A stretch of DNA of 64,000 nt, taken from contig JAEWRY010000044.1 of assembly GCA_023459875.1 (NCBI GenBank), positions 1-64,000 on the forward strand, in the 5' to 3' direction. Shown here piece after piece: positions 1 to 8,268 of the stretch; the first letter of the stretch is position 1, and each line of letters starts with the position of its first letter. The stretch is from Bacillota bacterium (GTDB lineage: Bacteria; Bacillota; Clostridia; Oscillospirales; Oscillospiraceae). The position numbers and the translations under genes are program-made. The notes below the pieces were generated by a model that saw nothing but the letters and a program-made list of their open reading frames with translations, was not told where the DNA came from and ran no database searches.

Positions 1-259
1 TTTTGTGGTTTCGTACCCACTGAAAGGATAGCATATTTGTTTCGGTGCTGATTTTGGCTCTTTTTACGCCCGCCAGGGTGCTGCACTTTTCGCGCTCTTT
101 TGCTGCATTTTCATTTTAACGAAAACACTCTTACGCTTTTATGACCTTTATTTTTATTTCTACACTATATCAACAGCTATTTTATACTATATTATAATAT
201 TTCTTTGCAATATATATATTATTTATATATATATGTTAATAGAAAAGTGAGGAATTAAT
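1..259. other. AT-rich leader upstream of mobilization genes
   Basis: No coding frame is visible. The right half is very AT-rich with runs of alternating TA just before the ribosome-binding site of the MobC-like gene. By analogy with MOBP-type mobilizable elements, where the transfer origin lies just upstream of mobC, this stretch is a reasonable place for an oriT, but no convincing inverted repeat and nick site was identified. The element continues beyond the left edge of the window. Confidence 0.3.
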
Positions 260-517
260 ATGAAAAAAGAATACAAAATTCAGGTAAGATTTAATCAAGA
301 AGACCACGATAACTTGGAAGAAGAAGCAAAAACTTTAGGTATGACAACCAGTGAATTTTTACGTGATTTATTTCATAGCAGAGAGCTTGGTTCTCCCCTT
401 CACGATGAGGCTGCTAAGGCCTTCGTTTCCGGCCTTTGTCGCATTCAGAGTATGTACCCCGATGATGAAGAGATAAACAAGGAGGTAAAAAAGTTATGCC
501 GATACTTAAGTTTATAA
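260..517 (+). CDS. MobC-like ribbon-helix-helix relaxosome protein
   Basis: An 85-residue protein that starts with a short basic beta-strand-like segment (KIQVRFNQEDHDNL) followed by two predicted helices containing GMTTSEFLRDLF. This is the usual look of small ribbon-helix-helix accessory proteins that bind oriT and load the relaxase in mobilizable elements. It overlaps the start of the relaxase gene by about 20 bases, which suggests translational coupling. The assignment rests on size, fold pattern and the neighbouring relaxase; no catalytic motif is expected. It appears intact although its partner is broken. Confidence 0.6.
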   Translation: MKKEYKIQVRFNQEDHDNLEEEAKTLGMTTSEFLRDLFHSRELGSPLHDEAAKAFVSGLCRIQSMYPDDEEINKEVKKLCRYLSL

Positions 518-945
518 ATGATGATTATTCTGAATCTGGGTCCTTGGAACACATGGTTGATTATGCTATTAAGCCTGAAAAGACTCCTTTTGATTTTATT
601 GGAGGGATAGGGATCGTCGTATGGGGCGCTGCCTATGAGATGTATCTGGTGAAAAAGGTTCATGATAAAATGGGTGGCCGTCAGATTAGGCATTTTATAG
701 TTTCATTTGCAGATGAAGAGTGTGTATCAGCATATGACGCGCTTGTCCTTGCATATCAGATCGCACGATATTATTCTGGACGATACCAAATTATCTTTGG
801 CGTTCATCAAGACTAACCCCAAATCCATATTCACTTTGTATTCAACACTGTCAGTTTTGTTGACGGCTTGACGTACGCGGAAGGCTGGGATGACTTTTTC
901 CGTTTGAAAAAATACATCGACCAGCTGATGCAGCAGTCATTCTAA
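496..945 (+). pseudogene. MOBP-type short relaxase, interrupted by one stop
   Basis: The frame begins MPILKFIND and shows the relaxase N-terminal pattern (HMVDYAI, RHFIVSFADEE). A TAA at 814-816 follows the residues FGVHQD. The same frame then continues for 42 more codons with PQIHIHFVFNTVSFVDG, which carries the metal-binding HxH and the downstream Asn typical of MOBP relaxases, and ends at 943-945. The full frame of about 150 codons matches the short relaxases common in clostridial mobilizable elements. The single stop separates the front part from the metal site, so the protein is probably dead. A sequencing error cannot be ruled out. Confidence 0.65.
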
Positions 946-1072
946 GTTCATCCGAGTGCATGCCGGTGTCTGGAAGTTTATAATTTTACCGTGAATATCC
1001 CCAAAAACCGTCAGTATTTTTTTACTACCATTCTAACATTTCAGTAAATCCATACTTAAGGAGGAGAAAAGG

Positions 1073-1264
1073 ATGTTCCAAGAATATCAGGATGTGCTGA
1101 AAGTTGAAGAAGTAGCGGAAATGCTGGTCATGGGCCGTAACGGTGTCTATGAGCTTTTGCTGGGCGGAAAGCTCAAAGGTTACCGCAACGGCTGAGTATG
1201 GCGCGTTCCAAAGCAAGCGGTTATTGAGTACATAACTCAGACTGCCGGCCTGGGGGTGCGATAA
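1073..1264 (+). pseudogene. Excisionase-like HTH protein, one nonsense codon
   Basis: Preceded by a strong GGAGGAG site. The translation starts MFQEYQDVLKVEEVAEMLVM and runs GKLKGYRNG, then TGA (1193-1195), then VWRVPKQAVIEYI to a stop at 1262-1264. Excisionase/MerR-like helix-turn-helix proteins normally read G-R-x-W-x-V-P-K at this place, so the TGA most simply replaces CGA (Arg). The final TAA overlaps the ATG of the next frame, showing that the two were once coupled. Role by family: DNA-bending recombination directionality factor for excision of the element. Confidence 0.6.
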
Positions 1265-1500
1265 TGTTTACTTGTAGTGAAATTCAGGCGCTGCGGAAAA
1301 CGCCGGGGTTAGTTGTAGAACGGCTGAAGCACTGGACAGAAGAGGAGGAGACGCAGCTCAAAGACGAGTACGAAACCGGAATTGGGATGAGCGAGATTGC
1401 CTTGCTCCACAGAAGAAGCGAAAGCGCAATATTATTTAAGGTAAAAAACTTGGGCTCTTTGTTCCGGCAAACGTCAAGCCGGACTGGATTCCTTAAAAAT
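1264..1500 (+). pseudogene. Truncated Myb/GcrA-like HTH protein
   Basis: The ATG overlaps the stop of the excisionase-like gene. Residues 22-60 (HWTEEEETQLKDEYETG, then IGMSEIALLHRRSESAI) resemble the SANT/GcrA-type helix-turn-helix found in small proteins of mobile elements. The frame stays open to 1749, but after about residue 70 it runs into the hairpin and antisense remnant of an hsdR gene, so the authentic part ends near 1,470-1,500. It is probably a 3'-truncated gene at a rearrangement joint. Confidence 0.4.
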
Positions 1501-1530
1501 GCCCTCATCTGCCATTACGCAGATGAGGGC
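1496..1530 (-). terminator. Terminator of the hsdR remnant
   Basis: Arms GCCCTCATCTGC (1501-1512) and GCAGATGAGGGC (1519-1530) form a perfect 12-bp stem. On the minus strand it is followed by a T-run (AAAAA at 1496-1500 on the plus strand). It lies 9 bases after the stop codon of the minus-strand hsdR remnant. Confidence 0.7.
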
Positions 1531-1538
1531 TTCTATTG

Positions 1539-2099
1539 TCAATTGTTTTCCCTATTTATCGGCTTTTTCTTCCGCAGCTTCTTATTGACATCTGAACGCA
1601 TCAAATCCATCATAAATTGCATGAAGTCGGCGTCCTTGAACACACGGATAAAAAAGGCGCCGTTTTGTTCATACCGCAGGGCGGCTTTCTCCATGAAGCC
1701 CTTCTCAAACAGCAGTCGGAAGGTGTTTTCATCGTTGCTCTGTGCATAGTTGACCCATTTTTCATCATTGGCAAAGTCGCTTTCCATCTGTGCCAGACCT
1801 TGTCCATTTCGGTAAACTGGGTGCCGAACTTCTCGTTGATTTTTTCGATGATCTGCGTGAGTGTATCCTTTTTCTGCTTTTTTGCTCCGGCTTCGCCTTT
1901 GATCGGAGCAAAACCTCCCTCGGTGCCGGACAGGCTGATGGAGCCCGAAAAGTCCTTTTAGAGCCGGTAATACTCCATCAAAACCTTGTCGTCCAGATCG
2001 ACACGCGGTGAGTTGTCTTTTGGCAGCACCTTATAAAGGAATTTAGCATACACGCTGAACTTATGGCCGTTATAGAATAAACGGCGCTGGAGATACTGA
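1539..2099 (-). pseudogene. hsdR: HsdR C-terminal remnant (type I restriction)
   Basis: Reading the minus strand from about 2099, one frame gives RRLFYNGHKFSVYAKFLYKV, LPKDNSPRVDLDDKVLMEYY, a TAA at 1958-1960, then KDFSGSISLSGTEGGFAPI and IIEKINEKFGTQFTEMDKV. This is the C-terminal helical region of type I HsdR subunits. A one-base loss near 1797 shifts the frame; the rest (LAQMESDFANDEKW to RSDVNKKLRKKK) is in another frame and ends at 1539. The gene therefore has one stop and one frameshift, and only its last 190 codons or so are present. Its orientation matches the 3'-truncated hsdR at 57.0 kb, but most of the helicase domain is absent from both. Confidence 0.75.
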
Positions 2100-2149
2100 T
2101 GAGTAGACGGTCTGAGCTAAAGATTAAGATTAAGAAAGGGGGAGGGGCT

Positions 2150-2317
2150 GTGCCTGCCAGGGAAGAAAAAATGCGAATGACAGAGGAATTGTGGCTGGGT
2201 TACTTTAACGTGGTACTGTTCGAGAAGGGCATCATCACCGAGCGTGAATGTACCCGGATGTCCATATTGATTGAAAACCGCAGGCCTGCTTTCTCTCCAA
2301 AATCCAGCAAAGGCTAA
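2150..2317 (+). CDS. Small recombinase-linked protein, SHOCT-like
   Basis: A GTG start at 2150 lies 6 bases after GGGGGAGG. The protein of about 55 residues contains MRMTEELWLGYFNVVLFEK and GIITERECTRMSILIENRR. Short proteins of this kind (a helix pair with a G-[LI]-I-[ST]-x-x-E turn, SHOCT-like) are commonly encoded just before large serine recombinases in clostridial elements. Their role is not established; a regulatory or directionality function is possible. It is followed directly by a strong terminator, so the recombinase downstream has its own promoter. Confidence 0.45.
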   Translation: MPAREEKMRMTEELWLGYFNVVLFEKGIITERECTRMSILIENRRPAFSPKSSKG

Positions 2318-2320
2318 ACG

Positions 2321-2351
2321 GAGGGGTGAACGGAATTTCCGTTCACCCCTC
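2321..2351 (+). terminator. Strong hairpin before the recombinase
   Basis: Arms GAGGGGTGAACGGAA and TTCCGTTCACCCCTC pair perfectly over 15 bp with a one-base centre. There is no clear T-run directly after, so it may be a terminator, an insulating hairpin, or a palindromic recombinase-binding site. Confidence 0.5.
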
Positions 2352-2423
2352 GCTCACATAATGTTGCAATTTTATTTTATTGTGGTATGATAATAATGAT
2401 ATTACGAAATTCGGAGGCCGCGT

Positions 2424-4091
2424 ATGGATATACATATAGTCCGCCAGCAGCTTAAAACAAAAACAATTTACGACATCCCACTGCGGGTTACGTTTTATGC
2501 CCGCGTGTCAAGTGAGAGCGACGAGCAGCTAAATTCATTGGGCAACCAGATTTCTTACTATGAAGAATTAATCCGCAAGAATGCCAATTGGGCTTTTGTG
2601 GACGGTTACATCGACGAGGGGTTATCGGGAATCTCCACAAAAAAACGTGAGAACTTTCACCAGATGGTGAACGATGGAAAAAGCGGTAAATTTGATATGA
2701 TCATTACAAAGGAGATCAGTCGTTTTGCACGTAATACGTTGGATTCCATCTCCTATACCCGCGAGTTGCTATCGGCTGGCGTGGGGGTATTCTTCCAAAA
2801 CGACAACATCAATACTCTGGACGAGGATTCCGAGCTGCGCCTGACGATCATGTCTGGTATCGCTCAGGATGAGCTGCGAAAATTATCTTCCAGAATAAAA
2901 TTTGGCCATCAACAGGCAATAAAAAAAAGCGTGGTCTTGGGCAACAGCCGTATTTTCGGCTATGTGAAGCAGGATAGGCGGCTGGCAGTGGATGAAAGCG
3001 AGGCCCCGATGGTTCGGGAGCTTTTTGAACTCTACGCCACCAATCGGTACAGCATGAAGGAGATTGAAACGCTGTTCTGGAATAGAGGATACCGCAACCA
3101 TAACGGGAGAAAAATCGCTCATTCAACCATGGCCGGGATTATTTCAAATCCAAAATACAAGGGGTATTATGTGGGTAACAAAGTAAAGGTTCTCGACATG
3201 TTCACCAAGAAGCAAAAATTCCTTCCCCCAGAGGAATGGGTGATGTTCAAGGATGAAACCGGAGAAATTGTTCCCGCTATTGTGTCCGAAGAGCTATGGG
3301 ATAAGGCCAATACGGTATTGCTGAAGCGCAGCGAGGATGTGAAGGCACGGCAGGGCATCTGCAACCATGATAATCTGCTTACAGGGAAACTGTTCTGTAC
3401 CCACTGCGGTGTTCCCTACTACCGCAGGGAATCCAAAGATAAGAGCGGTAATAAAAACAGCAAGTGGGTCTGCAGCGGCAAGATTAATAACGGTAGCGAC
3501 TCCTGTGACTCCTTTGCTGTTTATGAGGAGGAGATCAAGCCGCTGCTCTTTGAGGTATTTAAAGAAACCGAAGCGGACGCCGATTCCCTTATAGAAGAAT
3601 ACATCCGTATGTATAAATCCCTGGATGAGGATGGAGAATTACCGAAACGTATTGCCGTCCAGCAAAAAATTATTGAAACAGCCACTAGGAAAAAGAGCAA
3701 GCTGCTCGGATATAATGCCATGGGCGACCTGTCCGATAAGGAATTTCTAGTCTTAAACAAACAGTGTACAGAAGAAATTGAGAATGCGGAACAGGAACTT
3801 ACGGAGTTGGAATCTCAGCAAAATTCTGCATCGGACTTCAAAAAACATATAGATACTATCCGCCGAGTTCTGCAGGAAGCAAAAAGGGACGCATCAGAAG
3901 GTATCATTGGGAAGGAGTTCGTGGACAAATATATAGACAAGATTTTTATAACCCCGGAGGATGGAGCGCTAAAGCTGGAGATTAGGATTTTTACCGGAGA
4001 AACAACTTCAAAATACCTTGCTAATTTTAGGAGTCGTTCGGGTCACACGTCTAAGAAGATGATCCAGGCTTACGAGAATGGCATGAAGTAA
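2424..4091 (+). CDS. Large serine recombinase of a mobile element
   Basis: A 555-residue protein with the resolvase-type catalytic domain at residues 20-165: VTFYARVSSESDEQ carries the nucleophile serine, and EISRFARNTLDS carries the catalytic arginines. It is followed by the recombinase domain (about 175-300), a zinc ribbon (CTHCGVPYYRR, then WVCSGK and a further Cys pair near 360-400) and a coiled-coil-rich C-terminus (420-530). This is the architecture of TnpX/TndX-like and phage integrases that integrate and excise by double-strand cleavage. It begins after GGAGG at 2413. It is the only clearly intact function of the left element and may still act at ends located at or beyond 4.1 kb and left of the window. 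Confidence 0.9.
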   Translation: MDIHIVRQQLKTKTIYDIPLRVTFYARVSSESDEQLNSLGNQISYYEELIRKNANWAFVDGYIDEGLSGISTKKRENFHQMVNDGKSGKFDMIITKEISRFARNTLDSISYTRELLSAGVGVFFQNDNINTLDEDSELRLTIMSGIAQDELRKLSSRIKFGHQQAIKKSVVLGNSRIFGYVKQDRRLAVDESEAPMVRELFELYATNRYSMKEIETLFWNRGYRNHNGRKIAHSTMAGIISNPKYKGYYVGNKVKVLDMFTKKQKFLPPEEWVMFKDETGEIVPAIVSEELWDKANTVLLKRSEDVKARQGICNHDNLLTGKLFCTHCGVPYYRRESKDKSGNKNSKWVCSGKINNGSDSCDSFAVYEEEIKPLLFEVFKETEADADSLIEEYIRMYKSLDEDGELPKRIAVQQKIIETATRKKSKLLGYNAMGDLSDKEFLVLNKQCTEEIENAEQELTELESQQNSASDFKKHIDTIRRVLQEAKRDASEGIIGKEFVDKYIDKIFITPEDGALKLEIRIFTGETTSKYLANFRSRSGHTSKKMIQAYENGMK

Positions 4092-4110
4092 GGGAAACAT
4101 CCCTGAAATA

Positions 4111-4141
4111 GACCGGGGCGGAAATACTTTCCGCCCCGGTC
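4111..4141 (+). terminator. Recombinase terminator
   Basis: Arms GACCGGGGCGGAAA and TTTCCGCCCCGGTC with a three-base loop, followed by TTAAATTTT. It closes the recombinase gene and separates the element from the amino acid transporter. A short repeat, CCCTGAAAT, occurs on both sides (about 4101 and 4154) and could belong to an end of the element. Confidence 0.8.
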
Positions 4142-4255
4142 TTAAATTTTATTCCCTGAAATTAAAATTGGTTCTTCACATTAGCGCTCTAGTATGATAA
4201 TATATTAAAGTGTTCCACAGACGGACATAGTATTAAATTTACGGAGGAACCATAC

Positions 4256-5113
4256 ATGAACGCAAAAAAATGGACCGCTCTTTTGCTGGCGCTGACGCTG
4301 ATTTTCTCTCTGGCCGCCTGCTCCGGCGGCACCTCTTCCGCCACTCCCACACCTACCGCAACTCCCACCTCCACGCCCACGGCCACCCCCGCTGCCGACG
4401 ACGATTTGTCCTACATTCTTAAAAACGGCAAGCTGCTCATCGGATACACCGTTTACGAGCCCATGAACTATACGGATAAAGACGGCAAGTTCACCGGCTT
4501 CGACACCGAGTTTGCCGAGGCTGTCTGCGCGAAGCTGGGCGTCAAGGCCGAGTTCGTGGAGATTAACTGGGATACCAAGGTCATTGAGCTGGACGCCAAG
4601 AGCATCGACTGCATCTGGAACGGCATGACCATCACCGACGAGCTCAAGCAGAATATCGCTATTTCCGATCCTTATGTGAAAAACATGCAGGTGGTCGTGA
4701 TCCGCTCCAAGGACGCCGCCAAGTATACTTCCACCGCCTCCCTGACCGGCGCGAACCTTGTGGCCGAGGCCGGTTCCGCGGGCGAGAACGTCATCAAGAG
4801 CGACGCGGACCTCTCCAAGGCGAAGTATGTCTCTGTTTCCAAGCAAACCGACGCGCTGATGGAAGTCAAGGCCGGCACTTCCGACGCCGCCGTGCTTGAC
4901 TGGACCCTTGCCAAAAGTATGGTCGGCGCGGGCACCGACTACGCCGACCTGCAGATGATCAGCGGCGTGGAGCTCTCTGTGGAGGAGTATGGCATCGGCT
5001 TCCGCAAGGACAGCACCCTTTGCACCAAGGTCAACGAAATTATGGCGGGGCTCGTCGCCGACGGCACTTTGGGCGCCCTTGCCAAGAAGTACGGTCTGAG
5101 CCTGGCTGAGTAA
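4256..5113 (+). CDS. Polar amino acid ABC importer, substrate-binding lipoprotein
   Basis: A 285-residue lipoprotein. Residues 1-21 are a signal peptide ending in the lipobox LAAC (Cys22), followed by a Thr/Pro/Ala-rich linker (23-50) that would hold the domain away from the membrane. From residue 52 it is an SBP_bac_3 domain (GKLLIGYTVYEPMNY, DGKFTGFDTEFAEAVCAKLG), the family that binds polar or charged amino acids such as cystine, glutamine or arginine. The exact ligand cannot be read from the sequence. It starts after ACGGAGG and leads a three-gene operon with permease and ATPase. Base composition is already core-like, so the mobile element ends before it. Confidence 0.9.
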   Translation: MNAKKWTALLLALTLIFSLAACSGGTSSATPTPTATPTSTPTATPAADDDLSYILKNGKLLIGYTVYEPMNYTDKDGKFTGFDTEFAEAVCAKLGVKAEFVEINWDTKVIELDAKSIDCIWNGMTITDELKQNIAISDPYVKNMQVVVIRSKDAAKYTSTASLTGANLVAEAGSAGENVIKSDADLSKAKYVSVSKQTDALMEVKAGTSDAAVLDWTLAKSMVGAGTDYADLQMISGVELSVEEYGIGFRKDSTLCTKVNEIMAGLVADGTLGALAKKYGLSLAE

Positions 5114-5193
5114 CCCTTTCTGCCACGAAACCCGTTAATTGGGGTCAGGGAAGGAAACTTCCCTGACCCATCCTTACGTAAAGAAGGTTCCCT

Positions 5194-5838
5194 ATGAACC
5201 CTTCATTCATTTTTTCAAGCCTAACCAACACCTTCGGCATCAACTGCACAATCTTTTTTGTTACGCTGGCCTTCGCACTGCCGCTGGGACTTATCGTTGC
5301 CTTCGGTTCCATGAGCCGACTGGCTCCCCTGCGCTGGCTGGTGAAGACCTTCGTCTGGTGTATCCGCGGCACACCGCTGATGCTCCAGATCATTGTGATT
5401 TTTTACGGGCCCGGCCTCCTGGGAATCGGAACCGCCCTGCCCAGAATTCCCGCGGCCATCATCGCCTTCGTCATCAACTACGCCTGCTATTTTTCAGAGA
5501 TTTACCGGGGCGGCATCGAGGGTATTCCGCGCGGACAGTATGAGGCCGGTCAGGTGCTGGGCATGACGAAAAGCCAGATTTTCTTCCGCGTCACCCTGCT
5601 TCAGGTGATTAAACGAATCATTCCCCCCATGGGCAACGAGATTATGACGCTGATCAAGGATACGGCGCTTGCTAACATCATTGCAATCAAAGAGATCATT
5701 ATGATGGCCAAGGAATTCGCCACCAAGGGACTCATCTGGCCGCTCTTCTCCACTGCCGTTTTCTTCCTGGTTTTCTGCGGCGTATTGACCCTTCTTTTAA
5801 ACTTCGCGGAAAAGAAACTGGACTATTTCAGGGTATAG
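5194..5838 (+). CDS. Amino acid ABC importer permease
   Basis: A 214-residue membrane protein with about five hydrophobic segments. It is of the His/Glu/Gln/Arg/opine family (HisM/GlnP type). The cytoplasmic EAA loop is visible as GGIEGIPRGQYEAGQVLGM, the coupling site for the ATPase. The start ATG at 5194 gives MNPSFIFSSLTNTFG, a usual periplasmic/extracellular N-terminus; an overlapping frame from 5139 is not supported. It lies 80 bases after the binding protein and 10 bases before the ATPase gene, in one operon. Confidence 0.92.
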   Translation: MNPSFIFSSLTNTFGINCTIFFVTLAFALPLGLIVAFGSMSRLAPLRWLVKTFVWCIRGTPLMLQIIVIFYGPGLLGIGTALPRIPAAIIAFVINYACYFSEIYRGGIEGIPRGQYEAGQVLGMTKSQIFFRVTLLQVIKRIIPPMGNEIMTLIKDTALANIIAIKEIIMMAKEFATKGLIWPLFSTAVFFLVFCGVLTLLLNFAEKKLDYFRV

Positions 5839-5848
5839 GAGGGGTAAT

Positions 5849-6631
5849 ATGGCGATTCTTGATGTTAACAGAATACATAAGAGCTTCGGGGCAACCGAGG
5901 TTCTCAAAGATATCAGCTTTTCTTTGGATATGGGGGAGTCTCTGGCTATCATCGGTTCCTCCGGATCCGGAAAAACTACTCTCCTCCGCTGTCTCAATTT
6001 TCTGGAAACCCCCGACGGCGGACGCATTTCCGTATCCGGCGAGCTGCTCTTCGACGCGGCCGATCCCGCTACTCAGCAGGAACGGCAGATTCGGAAAAAG
6101 CGGCTCCATTTCGGTCTGGTGTTTCAGTCCTTTAATCTCTTTCCCCAATATACCGCGCTTAAAAACGTCATGCTGGCCGGTGAGCTTCTGGCCAGGGAAA
6201 AGTCGGAGTACAGGGACAGAACCGTCCATGAGGACATCCGCGCTTCGGCAGTCCGGCTCCTCGCCCAGATGGGACTTTCGGACAAAATGAATCTTTACCC
6301 CCATCAGTTATCCGGCGGCCAGCAGCAGCGGGTGGCTATCGCCCGGGCGCTGGCCCTTTCCCCCGATATTCTCTGCTTCGACGAGCCGACCTCCGCCCTG
6401 GATCCAGAGCTTACCGGCGAGGTGCTCAAGGTCATCCGCTCCCTTGCGGAAAAGAACACAACCATGATCATCGTCACCCACGAGATGGCTTTTGCCCGGG
6501 ACGTGGCCGACAGAGTCATTTTTATGGACGGCGGTGTGATTGTGGAGGAAGGCAGGGCCAGGGAGGTAATCGATAACCCTAGGGAGGAGCGTACCCGGCA
6601 GTTCTTATCCCGTTACTCCCAAAGCGAATAA
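5849..6631 (+). CDS. Amino acid ABC importer ATPase
   Basis: A 260-residue ABC ATPase of the GlnQ/HisP type. Walker A is GSSGSGKTTLLRC (about 36-48), the signature is LSGGQQQRVAIARAL, Walker B is ILCFDEPTSALDPE and the switch histidine is in IIVTHEM. A slightly longer segment between Walker A and the Q-loop (LLFDAADPATQQERQIRKKR) is seen in some members that serve cystine or histidine uptake. It starts after AGGAGGGG and ends 6 bases before the operon terminator. Confidence 0.92.
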   Translation: MAILDVNRIHKSFGATEVLKDISFSLDMGESLAIIGSSGSGKTTLLRCLNFLETPDGGRISVSGELLFDAADPATQQERQIRKKRLHFGLVFQSFNLFPQYTALKNVMLAGELLAREKSEYRDRTVHEDIRASAVRLLAQMGLSDKMNLYPHQLSGGQQQRVAIARALALSPDILCFDEPTSALDPELTGEVLKVIRSLAEKNTTMIIVTHEMAFARDVADRVIFMDGGVIVEEGRAREVIDNPREERTRQFLSRYSQSE

Positions 6632-6636
6632 ACAAA

Positions 6637-6668
6637 AGGTCCTGCGCGGTAAAAACCGCGCAGGACCT
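6637..6668 (+). terminator. Terminator of the amino acid ABC operon
   Basis: Arms AGGTCCTGCGCGGT and ACCGCGCAGGACCT around AAAA, followed by GATTTTTAT. It lies between the convergent ATPase gene and the minus-strand small protein gene and could serve both. Confidence 0.85.
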
Positions 6669-6673
6669 GATTT

Positions 6674-6883
6674 TTATAGGCTGAAGTCCTTCTCTTCTAG
6701 TTTGCTGAAATCCGGAGCAATCGGCCGTGGGGGTACCCGCTTGAGCGGGTCGTAACGAAAGGATCGGCAGGAGGAGCCGGAAGAAACAATTCCTTTTTTC
6801 ATACAGGCCACCGTGTCTTCTTCCAATGGCGTGCCTTTAGCACAATAGCCGCATCGCGGCTCAATTTTTTTGTGGAACAGCAT
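6674..6883 (-). CDS. Conserved small cysteine-rich protein
   Basis: About 69 residues. The preferred start is the second ATG (6883), which sits 9 bases after AAGGAAGG; the first ATG at 6892 directly abuts the site. The protein carries CGYCAKG, then a single Cys in VACMKKG, and a fourth Cys in SSCRSFRYDPLKRVPPRP, which looks like a small CxxC...C...C metal-binding fold. Similar short proteins with a conserved YDPLKRVPP tail are widespread in clostridia, function unknown. It is probably a stand-alone gene. Confidence 0.65.
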   Translation of the reverse strand: MLFHKKIEPRCGYCAKGTPLEEDTVACMKKGIVSSGSSCRSFRYDPLKRVPPRPIAPDFSKLEEKDFSL

Positions 6884-6922
6884 ATGGCTCATCCTTCCTT
6901 AGTGGTTTGTTTCCACGCCTTA

Positions 6923-8113
6923 TTATACATGATAACGGCGCCTTCTGCCAGCTGTTTTTCTAAGCGCAAGATAAGTTGCGAGTACAAAGCCCACTCCCGT
7001 CGTCCACGCGCACGCCACAGATATCGTAAGCGCGCTTCCGAACTGCATCTGCGCGATTCCCTCCACCTGTTCGACCAGATAAGCGGAAGCCGGGACCTTC
7101 AGCGGGAAGAAATAAAAGAACACAGCGGTGAGCAGGGCCGCCAGCGCTCCATGGATTAATTTTCCCAGGAAATAAGTACGTGCGGAAAGTCCGCTGTTCC
7201 CTAGAAAGGTGAGCACCTGGCAATGGACTGAAACTCCCGCCCAGCCCAGCATGAAGGCGGCCATGGAGAGCCGGCCCGCCAGCGCACCGCTGCCAGCCAG
7301 AGTCCAGACTCCGGAAGAAATCTCGATGGCGCCCGTGAGCAGGCGCTCCGCCCAAATCTGGGAAAAACCCAGAGGACCGAAAATTGCTCCAATGAGCCGG
7401 GCAAGAGCGGGAAGGAAGCCCGAGCGGAAGAGCATTCGGATCACCACGGTGAAAAAAACCACAAAGGCGCAGATATTGAGCATTGAGTTTAGCGCCCCGC
7501 CTACGGAATCGGTCAGTGCCTGAGAAAACCGTTTGGTCTCAAAACGCGGTTTCATGCGTTTCTTTTCTTCTTTTTCCTTATTCCGTCCGTAATGGCGGAA
7601 AATGAGTCCGACAAAAAGAGACGACAGGGCATGGATGAGATATAATATTACGCCTATTTTTCCGCTGGTAAAGATCCCGGCTCCAACCACCCCTAAAATA
7701 AAGGCCGGGCCGGAGTTGTTGCAGAAGGCCAGCAGCCGTTCCGCCTCCGTCTTGGTGCAGTATCCGTTCTCATAGAGAGAAATAGCCGTTCTCGCGCCGA
7801 CAGGATAGCCTCCTATAAAACCCAGCACTACGGCAGAAACACAGGCCCCGCTCACACGGAAGAGAGGCCGCATAAGGCCCTCCAGCGCCCTTCCCAAATG
7901 TCCCGCAAGCCCCAGCTCAACTACCATTGAGGACAGAATAAAAAAAGGAAACAGGGAAGGGATAATTACATTTCCACACAGGGCAAGACCATCTTTTGCC
8001 GCTTTTATGCTCTCTTGGGGAAAGCGCAGGAGAGCTGCCGCTCCCAACAGCAGCATGATCCCGATGAGCGCTTCCCTGACCTTTTCTTTTCTCAGCAGCA
8101 TCGACACTCCCAT
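6923..8113 (-). CDS. ylbJ: YlbJ-like nucleoside-recognition membrane protein
   Basis: About 396 residues with 8-10 hydrophobic segments. The two nucleoside-recognition (Gate) domains are recognisable: SLFPFFILSSMVVELGL near the N-terminus, GGYPVGARTAISLYENG in the first half and TGAIEISSGVWTLAGSG in the second. In Bacillus the homologous YlbJ is a sporulation membrane protein; in this family the transported compound is unknown. The longer frame to 8233 lacks a ribosome-binding site and crosses the S-layer terminator. GAGGAGGTG lies just before 8113, so the start is ATG 8113 or the GTG/ATG codons shortly after it. Confidence 0.75.
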   Translation of the reverse strand: MGVSMLLRKEKVREALIGIMLLLGAAALLRFPQESIKAAKDGLALCGNVIIPSLFPFFILSSMVVELGLAGHLGRALEGLMRPLFRVSGACVSAVVLGFIGGYPVGARTAISLYENGYCTKTEAERLLAFCNNSGPAFILGVVGAGIFTSGKIGVILYLIHALSSLFVGLIFRHYGRNKEKEEKKRMKPRFETKRFSQALTDSVGGALNSMLNICAFVVFFTVVIRMLFRSGFLPALARLIGAIFGPLGFSQIWAERLLTGAIEISSGVWTLAGSGALAGRLSMAAFMLGWAGVSVHCQVLTFLGNSGLSARTYFLGKLIHGALAALLTAVFFYFFPLKVPASAYLVEQVEGIAQMQFGSALTISVACAWTTGVGFVLATYLALRKTAGRRRRYHV

Positions 8114-8198
8114 CACCTCCTCAGAGATGGATATGCGGATTTCCTGTCCCTTTTGCCTGTCCAAAATAAAACCATTTGATATAACACTGTTTATAGGC

Positions 8199-8231
8199 AA
8201 AAAGACGCCCCCCGGAACGAATCCGGGGGGC
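8199..8231 (-). terminator. Terminator of the large SLH protein gene
   Basis: Arms GCCCCCCGGA (8207-8216) and TCCGGGGGGC (8222-8231). On the minus strand the stem is followed by GTCTTTTTG. It lies 38 bases after the stop codon at 8269. Confidence 0.85.
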
Positions 8232-8268
8232 AATCCTTACTTAGAAAGGTTTGGCAATGAGTCAGGGA

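Noticed and set aside
814..1195. Programmed stop-codon readthrough in the relaxase and excisionase genes
   Set aside because: Different stop codons (TAA, TGA), no recoding signal, and location in an element with other decay make simple nonsense mutations more likely.
5139..5543. A plus-strand frame starting before the amino acid permease
   Set aside because: It overlaps the permease in another frame and lacks motifs; the permease frame has five membrane segments and the EAA loop.
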